Source of the DNA: Cyclaneusma minus | Lineage: Eukaryota > Ascomycota > Leotiomycetes > Marthamycetales > Marthamycetaceae | Assembly (NCBI GenBank): GCA_037179335.1 | Contig: JAKZHN010000005.1 | Location: forward strand, 1,240,001-1,304,000 | Length of the DNA: 64,000 bases | Reading direction: 5' to 3' | In this document: positions 9,720 to 21,240 of the stretch, one piece after another | Layout: every line of letters starts with the position of its first letter | Position numbering within the stretch: position 1 is the first letter of the stretch | Program-made: the position numbers and the translations under genes | Notes under the pieces: model-generated | Told to the model about the DNA's origin: nothing | Seen by the model: the letters and a program-made list of their open reading frames with translations, nothing else | Databases searched by the model: none

Positions 9720-12223
9720 ATGAGCTCTAGCAGCGCCTTTCATCATCAACGACGCGGACCGAGCAGCCCGGCATCCTCAAGATCCAAGCCCCTGAGGTAG
9801 GCCCGAATAACCTCACCCTCGACTCTCCTGCTAAACTCCCTTACTAACATACATGAAGCTGTGTTGCATGTCGTCAACGCAAGATCAAGTGCGATCGCAC
9901 CAACCCTTGCTTGGCCTGTCAACAGGCTCAAATCAAATGCGTTACGCCGAACCGCGTCAAACGAGCCAGAAAGACGGCACTTGGCGCACGTGATAACGAG
10001 CTTCTACGACGCATCACCGAGCTCGAGAGCCTGGTCAAAAACATCGAGGCCCCAGTGAAGACAGAGCCCGCTGCTGCTGTCCGGAATCCGTCCCAATCTT
10101 CTGCCTCGACGGACCATTCCACTTCATTTGTAGACCCTCCGCTAACCCTAGATGGCGACCATACGGATCCGGCCTTCGTCTACTCCCGTTGGATCAAGGC
10201 TCAGGAGAACAGAAAGCCACCTGGTGTCAGCGCCCTATGGACCACTTTAGGGGACCACGTCGAGGGAATTCGCCAACTGCTGGAGAATGATGAGTCTTCG
10301 GATGACGACGAACCAATGACAAGTCCTACATCAAGTTGCTTCGAGTCAAAAGCATCCCCTCCTTCCTTCATCTTTCCCGGTTCCGAAGCGAGTGCCGCGA
10401 AAGATGTGCAATTTCCGACGGACTCTCAATGGAGCATCCTTTTTCAGCTATATTTCGATAATGTGCATCCTCTTGTGATGGTCCAGCATCGCCCGACCGC
10501 AGTACGCTTCTTCACTAGCCAAAAGAGCCTGTTCAGCTATGGGGCTTTCAGGTTCCCAAGCCTGCAAGCTGTTAGCTACGCCAATTTCTTCGCAGCTGTA
10601 GTCAGCATTTCGGATGCTGAGTGTCTCGAGAAGCTTGGTGAGAAGAAGGAGATCCTGTTAGCGAGATACAAACGTGGCTGTGAACAGGCTCTGGTGAAGG
10701 CAGACTTTCTGAACAGCATGGAGCTTGTCACTCTGCAGGCCTTCTGCACCTACTTGGTAAGCATGCACTTGTTCCCGTATATTGCACTTATCCATGCACA
10801 AATGCTTATTCATAAATAGATAGCCCTCCGTAGTTGCACCCAAGATCGCGTGAGTTGGTCCCTGATAGGCTTGCTTGTACGCAATGCTCATGCTCTTGGT
10901 CTTCACCGAGATGGAGACGGTACACATCTTGGTGATGTTAGGGGCGGCAACGACGGCCATAACCACCACTTTGAGGCACAAATGCGGCGTCGACTATGGT
11001 GGGCGATCTACATCCTTGATGGCCGAGCAGCCGAGGAACGGGGAACCGAGCCAATGATAGCTGAAAACTCCTACAATACTCACCTGCCGAGCAATATCAA
11101 CGACGATGATTTGGGTTTCGCTCATCAAGGTCCATATATGGACTGCAAAGGGCAGACCCAGATGACCTTTATGCTTCTGTGTATAGAAGCCCTTGTGGCA
11201 GCTCGAAAGATCAACTTCGTCCCTTTGGATGACGCACCAGACGACCTCCGAAGTCCTCCCACACTCCTGATGAAAGAGCGGATTCTGAAGCAAGTAAGCG
11301 CCAAAGTCGAGTCCCAGTACCTTATTAGCGCAACCCCCGAAGAACCCATGGTTTCGTTTAACAGTTGTGCATGGCGCCTCTACAACCTCAAGCTATGGCT
11401 CGCGATCCAATATCCTTTGCAGAAACGCAGAGGCGCCTCTTCCGCCGACTATCCCCGTGGCCAGAGTCTCCGCACTGCAGTCACATATTTCTACCTTCTG
11501 GAGATACTCCGACGAAACGAACTGTCTCGTCGGTTTTCTTGGTGTTACAAGTCTTACGTACCCTGGCACGCGCTCGCCGCAACATTGACGGAATTGTGCA
11601 ATCATCCGTCAGGAGAGCTGGCCGACCAGGCCTGGGAGCTGGTCGAAAAATGGTATGAGCGGTGGAGAGAAAGAATTGCTGATTTCAAGAACTGCCTGTT
11701 ATGGAAGCCGGTACGGACGCTGTATAAGCGTGCGAAAGCGATCCGAGAACAGAACCAGACTGGGTCTGCGAATGCCTCGTCCATGCCGCCGATGCCGATA
11801 AAGATGGAGACGACGACAACGCCTGAAGCCCAGACCAGCACAGCATCTACGATTCCATTTATTCCCCAGGTTCCTGTGGATCCAACAGCAGTACCTCCAC
11901 CGGTTCCAGAGAATACAGTCACTATACTGCCCGAATTGCCAAACTTGAGCCTCGAAGATCCTATGGCGGATCCAGCTGCACAGGCTTTCGATATGCCTTA
12001 CAATCCCTCATTACTGTACGAACCGAACATGGGGTTTTTGGCCGATGCAGATCCGAGTCTGAACATCCCTGCGGGCAATATGATGGAAGATAGTCCGGCA
12101 ACGTGGGATAATTGGAACGATTTTGTCATGGACTTTGACGTGACTGCGAATTTTCAGGACTCGAATCTGGATTGGATCATGCAGATGCTGCAGGGTGCGG
12201 ACGGAGGGCAGGGTATGGGGTGA
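9720..12223 (+). CDS. Zn2Cys6 transcription factor with fungal-specific TF domain
   Basis: Three exons: 9720-9796, 9859-10756 and 10820-12223; introns are 62 and 63 bp, the first with a TACTAAC branch site. The product is about 792 aa. The first junction falls just before the zinc cluster and rebuilds SCVACRQRKIKC. Cysteines follow the C-x2-C-x6-C-x5-C-x2-C-x6-C pattern, binding two zinc ions to contact CGG-type DNA half-sites. A short heptad region (ELLRRITELESLVKNIE) follows for dimerisation. The middle-homology domain is recognisable from LVRNAHALGLHRDG and RRRLWWAIYILDG. The C-terminus is Pro/Met/Asp-rich and could be an activation region. Target genes cannot be told from sequence. Confidence 0.92.
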
Positions 12224-12987
12224 GAGTTGTTTTTGATAAGGAGCGGCGTATGTGGGCAAGGGCCGGGGGGATGGAGACATCGCTGCTCACTCTGAGATCC
12301 TCGTGTATGATACCCGGAGGCGTATACTCCTACGAGGATTCCCTACTCAATGTCTGTCCATAGTTCTAGGTTTAGCGATACCTATTTTGCAAGATTCAAG
12401 TTTTGAAAGTAAATTGATTGACAGCAGTCTCCGTACACGTACTCGACTCTTGAGACAAAGATCTTCACTTCGTGGATGTGAAGCAGAGTCTCAAACCTGT
12501 TGTCGTTGTTTGCGCTTGCACCGTTGCACGTGCTTGGATCCAGGCGCAAGCAGCTTTCCAAGTCCAAAATTGCGAATATTTGTCGGGATTCACAAAGCTC
12601 CCGATGACCAAGGCTGCAGGGCTGCAAAGTCTGCATAGTAAATACTCGGATAAATCACTAGAGATAGCAGAGCTGGATCGTTTTCACTGTTTACGCCATA
12701 CGACGGTTGTGAGGCTCCCCCAGCCTCGCCGGCCACTAAACCCGTTTGGGCTAGCACCACTTGAGGCGGCAACTCTAGTCCTGGGAAAGGCTGTTCAATC
12801 TGTCTGGTGTTCCCATCAAGTGCAACTGTGCAAAATAATCCCACGCCCAACCACCACCACTCTCCTTCCTCTTTCCAGATAATTCCACATCCTCTGTCTG
12901 CGCTGTGACTTCCCCATACAGTCCGCCCCACACGCTGCAAAATCTATTCCAGCGCCCTCCCTCAATCCTTCTGCCTGCCGGTACGAC
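12224..12987. other. Intergenic between Zn2Cys6 and phosphoesterase-like genes
   Basis: About 760 bp with no credible gene. Pyrimidine-rich sequence before 12988 (CACCACCACTCTCCTTCC and similar) is typical of a fungal core promoter for the downstream gene. Confidence 0.45.
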
Positions 12988-15410
12988 ATGGCCGCTGTAA
13001 GTAGACAGTCCTCTCCACCTCCACCTCTCCTTGCCTCTGCACGAAATCACCTTGCGCATGAGATCATGACCGCAGTCAAGCCCGCCGTCGTCTTTGCACA
13101 GCCTGCAAACTTCTTCACCCCAAGACGCAAATACCAGCCAGAGCTAACCATGGGTATTCGTCCTTTGCAGCCACGCCCCCATACCTACAACAACCCGGGC
13201 TATCTGCCAAACGGAGCCCCAGGCGCCCACGCTGGTCCTCTCCCCGGCGCGACTCCGCTTCTCCCCAACAATGGCCGTGTGATTCAAACCGGTGGCGTAC
13301 GAGTTCTGTGCATCGCAGATGTCCGAGGTGGGTAGCCCAGAGCTCACATCCAGCCACTGGATCCATACTGACAACTGACTGTAGGCCATCTGCGCTCGCT
13401 GAACGACCTTGCCAAGCAAGCTCGCGCCGACCACATCATCCACACTGGTGACTTCGGCTTCTACGACGACTCTTCCCTCGAGCGAATTGCAGAGAAGTGA
13501 GTGAAGGTGCTATCCGTCTTCGTGGTAGGCAATGCTAATTCACTCGCGCTAGGACTCTGAAGCATGTTGCGCAGTACTCGCCCCTCATCAGTGAACCCAC
13601 GAAGAAGTCGATTGCAGCTCCGAACCAGACGCCAGTCAAGCAGAGATTTGGCCCCGCTGAATTGCCGCTTTCCGAACTGCCTCAATTCCTGAACGGTACC
13701 TACAAGCTCGATGTCCCGGTGTACACTGTCTGGGGTGCCTGCGAAGATGTCCGAGTACTGGAGAAGTTCAGGTCTGGCGAATACAAGGTCGACAAGCTTC
13801 ACATCATTGACGAGGCCCGCTCGATGCTACTGGAAATTGGAGGAGTCAAGCTTCGCTTGCTGGGTCTTGGCGGCGCAGTAGTCATGCACAAGCTGTTCGA
13901 CAACGGCGAGGGCAAGACTACCATCGCTGGTGGCCAAGGAACCATGTGGACCACTCTGTTACAGATGGGCGAGTTGGTGGATACAGCAAACCGTGTCTAC
14001 GACCCCACGGAGACGCGCGTATTCATCACTCATGCGTCGCCGGCTCGCGAGGGTATCCTGAACCAGCTTTCCGTGACTCTCAAGGCTGACTTCTCGATAT
14101 CCGCTGGATTGCATTTCCGATACGGCAGCTCCTACAACGAGTTCAGCGTCAACCCCACTCTGGACCACTACCGTGGCAAGCTCGCGGCCTCGAAGGCGTC
14201 CTTCAACGATGTTTGGGAGACCGTCAAGGGCGAGGTGGAGCCCGCCATTTCGCAGAACGAGGCACAGCAGAATCTCCTCCGCAATGCCTTGAGTGTTGTC
14301 GAGAAGATGCCTTCGACTGCACATGGTGGCAATCCTTTCGGTGGCCCTGTCGGTGGACCCAACGCAGCCGCAGTTGGTCAGGTCGACGAGAGCGCTTTCA
14401 AGAACATGTGGAACTTCAATCTTGCGGATGCCGCCTTCGGCTGGTTGGTTCTTGAAGTCCAGGATGGCCGCATTGGTACCGAGATGAGAGCTCAAGGTTT
14501 CAACTTCGCTCACCGTGGTGCCAAGCAGCATTCGGGTATGCTCGGTCAGCAAGCTCAGGCTCCCGCCACGGGAACTGGAACGCCTGGTGGAAGTAACGCT
14601 TTGGTTGCATCTACCCCTACCGGACCTGCCCAAGCTCGACCCAACCCCCCCGCCCCGCAAGGATCATTCAACCAGAGGCCGCAACAGAACCAGGGTCAGC
14701 AACCGCCTCAACAGCCCCGAGCTGTCAGCGCAGCCCCCAAGCCAGGCGAGCTACCATCTCGCGCAAAGGACACTCCTTCGCCTGCAGTTACTGCACCTGC
14801 AAATAAGGAGAACGAGAAGACCCCGGCTGCAACCAACGGTACTTCGACGAATGGAGTCGAGTCTACTTCGTCCCAGATCACCAAGCCTGCTGATATCATT
14901 GGTCTTTTCATCATGAACGTCCCCTCGGATGAAGCCGTACGTGACATTTTCTCTGAAGAGGACAGGGCCAAGATCAGCAAGATCGACAAATGGGGCCCGG
15001 CAAACAAGGTCGCTCACTTCAAGACTACCGAAGAGAGAGACGCTGTCCTGGCACGTCTCTCGGACGAGTACAAGTCTCGAAACTCCGGAGAAGACCGTAG
15101 CAAGCCTCTGGTCAAGATGTTCATTCCAAGGGAGAACAACAACAAGACCTACGCTCCTCGTGGTGGAGCCGGTACTTGGGGAAGCGGCCGAGGTGGTAAC
15201 AACAACACCTCGGGTGGATACCGAAGTGGCGGAGCCAGCGATAGCGAAGGAGGTCGTGGCGGACGCGGTGGCCGTGGCGGACGCGGTGGACGAGGTGGTG
15301 AGCGCGGTCGAGGTGGACGCGGTGGTGGACGAGGCGGCTTCAACAAGAGCGAAGGAGGAGCATCGCCCGCACCCGCAGCCGCCACCCCAGCCGCCGCCAG
15401 CGACTCGTGA
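12988..15410 (+). CDS. Calcineurin-like phosphoesterase-fold protein (DUF2433-type) with C-terminal RGG tail
   Basis: Three exons: 12988-13327, 13385-13496 and 13553-15410; introns 57 and 56 bp; about 769 aa. An in-frame ATG at 13066 is an alternative start. Splicing joins IADVRG to HLRSLNDLA, then HTGDFGFYDD, VWGACEDVR, and later ITHASPAREGIL. This order resembles metallophosphoesterase metal motifs (D-x-H, GD, GN-H/D, xH), though DVRGH is atypical and activity is uncertain. I believe it matches the fungal DUF2433 family. The C-terminal third is Gln/Pro/Ala-rich, then contains a segment with FIMNVPSDEAVRDIF, then a Gly/Arg repeat (GGRGGRGGRG type) at about 685-750. RGG boxes usually bind RNA, so a role on RNA or ribonucleoproteins is an inference. 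Confidence 0.85.
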
Positions 15411-16528
15411 TTGCACATCCATGACTACCATCGGTCTTCGGAAACGGCATTCCAGCATGCCTCGCAATCGCCCATACCAAAAGTTCTACTTGTATCCTCT
15501 AATACCGCATTTACGATAAGGGGCGAATGAGATGTTTACGGAGGGCGGGGGATTCGGGCAGGCATGCCCGTTGCGCGCAAATACCAAAGCTTCTTTCTTC
15601 TGCCTTTAAACTGCCTTTGCTCATTCTCAAGGGATATCCGGAATTCTGGGACGAATTGCTTTTTAAAGGAGTTATCAGCAGCAGCAGAAAGAGCTCTTAG
15701 CTATGGTATGAAGCTTATGCTTTTTGTGGCGCCCTTTTGCAGCACAGTTGCTACGAGAGCGAGGATAGCTTTCTTCCTACCCTGTACACTTTGAAATGCC
15801 AACGTGGTAGGCTCTTGTTGAGAGCAGGCCATACTTCTAATGTTGTTTGGTGTTTCTTTGATTTGCTTTGCGCGTGAATGTGAGATGTCTCTTGATGCTG
15901 TGACATGACGAGGCTCGCGCCGCCACTAACTGGTCCCTGGCCCTTCCAGGCCCATAGTCATACTACTGTAGCTGAAACCTGAAAGACGCTGAGCACAGCA
16001 TGGTTCCACTGGACCCTTGGTGCATGGCAGCACGAAGAAACAGACGCCCGTAGTTAATTGGCTCTCACGAAGCCCCATAAACAGGTTTCACTTCCAGCGG
16101 GATTGGTAGATGAATACTTGGTGGTGTCTTGATGGGACGAAATAGTTGGCAACAACGGTCTCTTTTCAGGAGGGAGGCATGGGACATGTACGTCATTTTC
16201 GAAGGATTGGATGCCGATTATGGATAGGCACATGAGCCATGTTCTACTTTTTTCCTATTCCGTAAAGACGGCAGTCTGGACTGAGGAGGCACGTCATACG
16301 TGGAGGGTGGTGCATCAAAGAATAACACGTGCATCTTTAGGACCAGAGTTACGGTGATGGAATCCCCAAATTATTCTCTCTAAAATTCTAAAAGATATGG
16401 GATTTTTCTTCAACTCTCGAAGTCCTCGAGGTTCAATTAAAGGGTCGTCTTTCGTTCAATAACTTGAACCTTTCTTGGTAGTGGAGATCTGCAGATCCAT
16501 ATTCGACAGGGGTTCAATGTTGGAGCTA
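15411..16528. other. Intergenic stretch left of the MITE
   Basis: About 1.1 kb without a supported gene. Frames here are short and featureless. The left end is likely the 3' UTR of the phosphoesterase-like gene. Confidence 0.45.
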
Positions 16529-16808
16529 CTCGTCGGGCCAGTAAGTCTGTAACATTCCTTTTTGGGAATTATGCGGGTGCAGCGGCCGCTCGCGCCCGCA
16601 TCCATCAAAACTGAGTAAGCGCTCTCGGTATTTGTAAAATTATAATTTAGCCAAGGCGCCTTACCTACTAATAAAAAAAGAGTGAGCCTTGGTCTGTTAT
16701 TGGCTGAAGGGGACAGCTTATTCGGATTTTTAATGGGGTGGTCAGAGCTTTTTCTTACCTAAGCTGCACTCCCAAAAAGGAATGTTACAGACTTACTGGC
16801 CCGACGAG
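16529..16808. mobile_element. 280-bp MITE with perfect 39-bp TIRs and TA target duplication
   Basis: Positions 16529-16567 and 16770-16808 are exact reverse complements over 39 bases, beginning CTCGTCGGGCCAGTAAGTCT. A TA dinucleotide flanks both ends (16527-16528 and 16809-16810), as expected for the Tc1/mariner superfamily. The 202-bp interior has no coding capacity, so it is non-autonomous. Identical TIRs and no C-to-T decay suggest recent insertion or recent mobility. It lies upstream of the Slm1-like gene. Confidence 0.93.
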
Positions 16809-17067
16809 TAAGCTCTGTCGATCTCCCCGCCGCGCGGGCCACCCACGCTATTTTACCTGAGCATCCAGCTCCCTAAGGACCTCTCGCTAGCTAAGCTGTT
16901 AGAGCATACTTACCTACGCACCCCCTTCTCAAGTCTTCAAAGCTCAAGTCACCCCTCGACAACTCTCTTTCCACCAACCTACCGAAAGTCACACATTCAA
17001 TCGCAAACGCCAGATTGACTCGAGAAGCCTACGGCCTGCCTCCCTAAATTCAAGAATATACGACATC

Positions 17068-18899
17068 ATGGCTGCTCCTCAGAGACAGGTGACCGGGGCC
17101 ACGATTGGTAGCATGGATTCCGATGCTGCTGTGCCCGGCGAGGATGCCAGGGAGGTGAGTCTACCGTATTTCTATGATATCTCCGATTGTGAACGAGGGA
17201 GCTGCACATCCTGATTGCTCCGTGTACAAACATTCCTGTCGTTGCTACTTGCAAAGGAGTGAGATAAGAGCCGTGGCAGCATTCTGCCAAAAATACCATC
17301 TACCTTCTCCTACACCTATAGGCGCATACAGCTTTGACGGCTCTTTCAATCTTGCTTGCGCCTTGTGGTCTAAGTGTCTTGCTCCTCAGGTGTACGCTGT
17401 TAAGGGGTTACAGAAAGAAGGATGCTCTGCTGTTCAAAGAAGCTAATGATATGGACCCATTACAGACTTCCGGCCTACTGGGAGAGCGTTTGGAGGCCTG
17501 GCTATGTGCTTGCCAATACCTGGAAAAATACGTGAGCGCAACTGAGAAGGCCGAGAAGTCGAATGCCAAGGAGTACGAGAAGGTCTTGAAGGTCAGTACT
17601 CGCAGCCATATTCCATATTTTAGGTCCGCTGACTCTTTTAAAGACTCTCTCAACCCCCTTGAAACATGGCCATCATTTCGATCAGGCCCTGGGCGGTATT
17701 GCTGGCCTTTTTGAGAATATGAGGGCGAACACCGAGGTTTGTGAAGCTATTCTTGACTTCTAATGCAGCTGTTAACAGAATATTGACAGGGTCTTGTCAA
17801 TTCCCACGCCGAGACCGAAAAGAACCTCCACGGCTCAGTCTTGCCCATTCTCGAACGTCTGCACAAGGAAATCAAGAACAAGTCGAAGGAGCTGTCGGGA
17901 GGCATTGGCAAAAACGCAAAGGAGGTCGAAAAGGCGCGCAACCTGACTCAAAAGCACATCGAACTTCTCGGTCAGCACTCTGCTGCTTTTAGTAGCTCGG
18001 GCGGCAAGAACACCCCTGAGACCGACCCCTACGTCCTTCAGCGTGGCGTCTTCCACCGCCTCGGCAAGCAAGTCGTCGAGGAAAACAACAGCCGCCAAGA
18101 CCTCATCAGCGTCCAAAACAACTTCGCCCAATTCGAAGCCCACGTCGTTGAAGTCCTGCAACAAGCCATGGCCTCCTTCAACCAATTCGTCGGCGGCCAG
18201 GTCCAGAAGGACGCCCAGCTGTACGCTGAAATGCTCGCCACTGCCCAGCGCATCCCGCCCGATCTCGAATGGAACGGCTTTGTTCAACGCAACAGCCATA
18301 TGCTCATCGACCCCAACGCCGGTCCCCGCACCGTCGATGGTATCCAATTCCCCAACATGAACCACGACTCGACCAAGCCGCTTATCGAAGGCACGCTGGA
18401 GCGTAAATCGCGCAACAAGCTTGCGTTGGGTGGCTCATATAGCTCGGGCTACTATGTCGTCACGCCTTCCAAATACCTGCACGAATTCAAAGACGCCGAC
18501 AACAGCCGCACCGACCCCGTTCCCGAAATCTCCATCTATCTTCCTGATGCGACCATTGGTGCTACCAATGGTCCCAAGTTCAACGTCAAGGGCAAAGATG
18601 TGTCCAAAGGCCTTATGAGCAAATTGTCTGGTTCGAGCGAGTTGCATTTCAAGGCGCACAGTGCTGCTGATGCGGAGCTGTGGTTTAATGTCATTCGACA
18701 GGCGGCTGGAAACTCGCCTACGGAGGCGTATGATGGGAGCGATGAGGACGGCGGTACGGTGGGCTCGGGAAGTGCGCTGCCGAGTCGGAGTGCGAGTACG
18801 GCGACGCAGCCGCATACTTTTGCCTATCAGGGGGCGGGAACTCAGGGGGCGGTTACGGATGAGCCGGTTGTGGCTAGTCCGGTGGAGAAGACTGGTTGA
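17068..18899 (+). CDS. slm1: Slm1/Slm2-like BAR-PH protein (TORC2 and eisosome phosphoinositide effector)
   Basis: Exons: 17068-17154, 17322-17591 (start uncertain; 17418 is another in-phase acceptor), 17644-17736 and 17790-18899, about 519 aa. Splicing restores KEYEKVLKTLSTPLKHGHHF, then LGGIAGLFENMRANTEGLVN and LPILERLHKEIKNKSKEL, the conserved Slm BAR-like helices. A PH domain follows at about residues 347-457 (LIEGTLERKS, SGYYVVTPSKYLHEF, DAELWFNVIRQAA). Family knowledge: Slm proteins bind PI(4,5)P2 at the plasma membrane, are TORC2 substrates, and bring TORC2 to Ypk kinases under membrane stress. The Ser/Thr-rich tail could hold phosphosites. The N-terminal ~60 residues are the weakest part of the model. 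Confidence 0.9.
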
Positions 18900-19159
18900 G
18901 TTGATGCTGGAGATGGCATTGACGAAGAAGGATGGGTGCTAGTTGAGGTGTTGTGGAGCTAATGTATAGTTCAGCAATGGCGTGGTTGCTAGTCGTGTGG
19001 AGGCATATCCAGTATGTGGAATTTGAATTGTTGATAAGACGTGAATTGTGCTCGACTTGTGGGTATATTGTATTTGCTGGTATCTCGGCCCTGCCTCCTT
19101 CCTGGCGACACGAAAGGGGGGTGACCATGGGAAGCTCGCTAGCCCCATGGGAAGAAATC

Positions 19160-21240
19160 TCTCACTGGGGATATAAAAGTAGCCTCTATCTTCCTCTCCA
19201 GCTTCTCCTTCCATGACCATGTACAATACTGCATCGCAGACAGGTAGTACGCAAGCGGCTCTCATGGAAATAACGCAGTCCTACTTTGTGAAATGTGGCA
19301 AATGTTTTGAATAGACCGGGAATACACAGCCTCAACTTTGCAGTTTGCACCGGGTGAATCAACATACTCGAGCTGCTGTCGTTTCAGCCAACTACCACTT
19401 CCCCGAAGGTCTGCTGTCTGACGGTGTGAACGCCGAGATTTTACAGGGGTAAGATTCAAGCCGTTTATTTTAAGATTTCCTATTTTGGAATCTCCTTGGG
19501 GTACCTATAAAAAGGCCCTATCTTCCCCTCCAACTTCTCCTTAGACGAAAGGGGACATCCGAGTACCCAATACTCCATGGACGATGTTGGGGTATAAAGC
19601 AGCGTCTATCTTGCTCTCCAAACTTCTCCTTCCATGGGCGATGAAGCCTGAAGCTGCAGCATCGGCAGCCATGAGTCAGTGAGCTAGACACACTAGTGGC
19701 TCTCATGGACACAGCACAGTCTTGTGACCCATGTTTCGAAAGGGTGGTGGGAATGCACAGAAATGGCGAAGTGAAAGCTGGGTCGGCTTTGGCTGCTGTC
19801 GTTTCGCCTAATCACCACTGCCCCGGCGGTCTACTGTCAGATGGTGTGTTCACCGCCGGAAATCACAGCATTCAGATCAGACGTAAAGAGCCTGGAAGTC
19901 TAGCAATTTCAAGGTCTTGTGGCAGACTCGAATCCAACCTCTAGTGGCGCGGTTTCCAGGTTGATGGCGGCGTTGGTACTTGGAGTGCTTCACATCGACA
20001 ATGCTTGCTTGGATGGTCGTCACTTTTCTTGAAAAGCAAGATTGAGGACGGGACTGGAGAGGTATTTATACCTGCAAGTCTTTGGCACTCAAGGTATGAG
20101 CTCACGTGCACCTCAGGGCTCAGGCCCTTATCCTTGGGGTCAAACGTTCTCTGTTCTGAAATCCCTTCCTGTGGGTATAAAAGGGGCCGAAAGGAAGATG
20201 GAAGCTTCTCTCTCCATGGTGAGCGGAATTACGAGATTGATGGCTATGAACATTGCAGGTAGTAAGCAAACCAGTGGCTCTCATAGAAATCTTAAAGTAG
20301 CTTCGGGTTTGCGGATTGTGCCTATGGTGAAAAAAAAAGTTTATAGAAATATACAGCCTGCTTCGCACCCCGCGTGAGTCTGTATTAGCTGCTGTCGTTT
20401 CGGTTCATTATCGCTGTCTGGCTGGTCTTCTGTCAGACAGTGTTTTTACCGTCGGAAATATGCGGCTCAAAGCGAAGAGAAGAAATCCAGTGAATCAAAA
20501 CTGTAAGGCAAACTTTAGGGGTCGACGGTCCAGGAGAATAGGATGGAGATGTTTGGTACCACCAGGTGCGCTTAGGATGCTTCTTCTCGGCAATGAAGTG
20601 TATTTTTTAGTGCGACATGCTTTGAAGAATATTTGGAGAGGGGATTGCAGAGCAATTTATATCTGAAAGTCCTCGGTATCTGAGGTAGCTCACTCACAAG
20701 CGCTTCGCTATCAGGCCCTCAACCTTGGGGCTTTCTATTCTGAAATCTCTTCCTGTGGGTATAAAAGGAGCTGGAGGGGAAGATGGATGCTTCTTCTTTC
20801 ATAGGAGATCGGACTATGACAACGAGTGGGAGGTTTTGCAAGATAGCAGAGTAACTACCCACTTTGTGGTCTGCCATTCATGTTTCGAAAGAACTGCAGA
20901 AATACACAACTCCCACTTCGCCATTTCTGAGTTAAATTCGGGCCAAATACCACCACCTCGCTTGTCTGCTGTCAGGCAAAACATTCACCGCCGTAAATAC
21001 CATTACGGTACCTATGCTTCATAGCAGAACGGAAGAAATCCAATAAGTCGAACCCGTAGAGCAATCGACGATTCAAAAAATTGAGATAGCGATATCTGGT
21101 ACCCCCAGGTACGCTTGGACGCTTCTTGACGGCATTATGATGCTTCTCTAGAGTTCAATCTTTTGAAGCAGAGTAGAAGCGGGACTGGAGAGCTATTTAT
21201 ACCTTGAACTCCTCGGCATCTAGTGGCAGAGTGACAGCAC
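19160..21240 (+). repeat. Left promoter-module array: ~584-bp tandem units with inward-facing TATA boxes
   Basis: Plus-strand TATA boxes begin at 19172, 19593, 20176 and 20760 (with a partial duplicate at 19506); the last three are 583 and 584 bp apart. Minus-strand TATA boxes (TATAAATA or close variants) lie at about 20063, 20654 and 21193. Three modules of about 430-480 bp are therefore bounded by TATA boxes facing inward, and neighbouring modules are separated by head-to-head TATA pairs about 110 bp apart. The sequence TGCTGTCGTTTC follows the plus TATA by 202, 201 and 214 bp in the first three copies. Further shared blocks are CTCTCATGGA, CATGTTTCGAAAG and ACCGCCGGAAAT. Copies have drifted by substitutions and indels. 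No protein frame is conserved. Confidence 0.8.
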
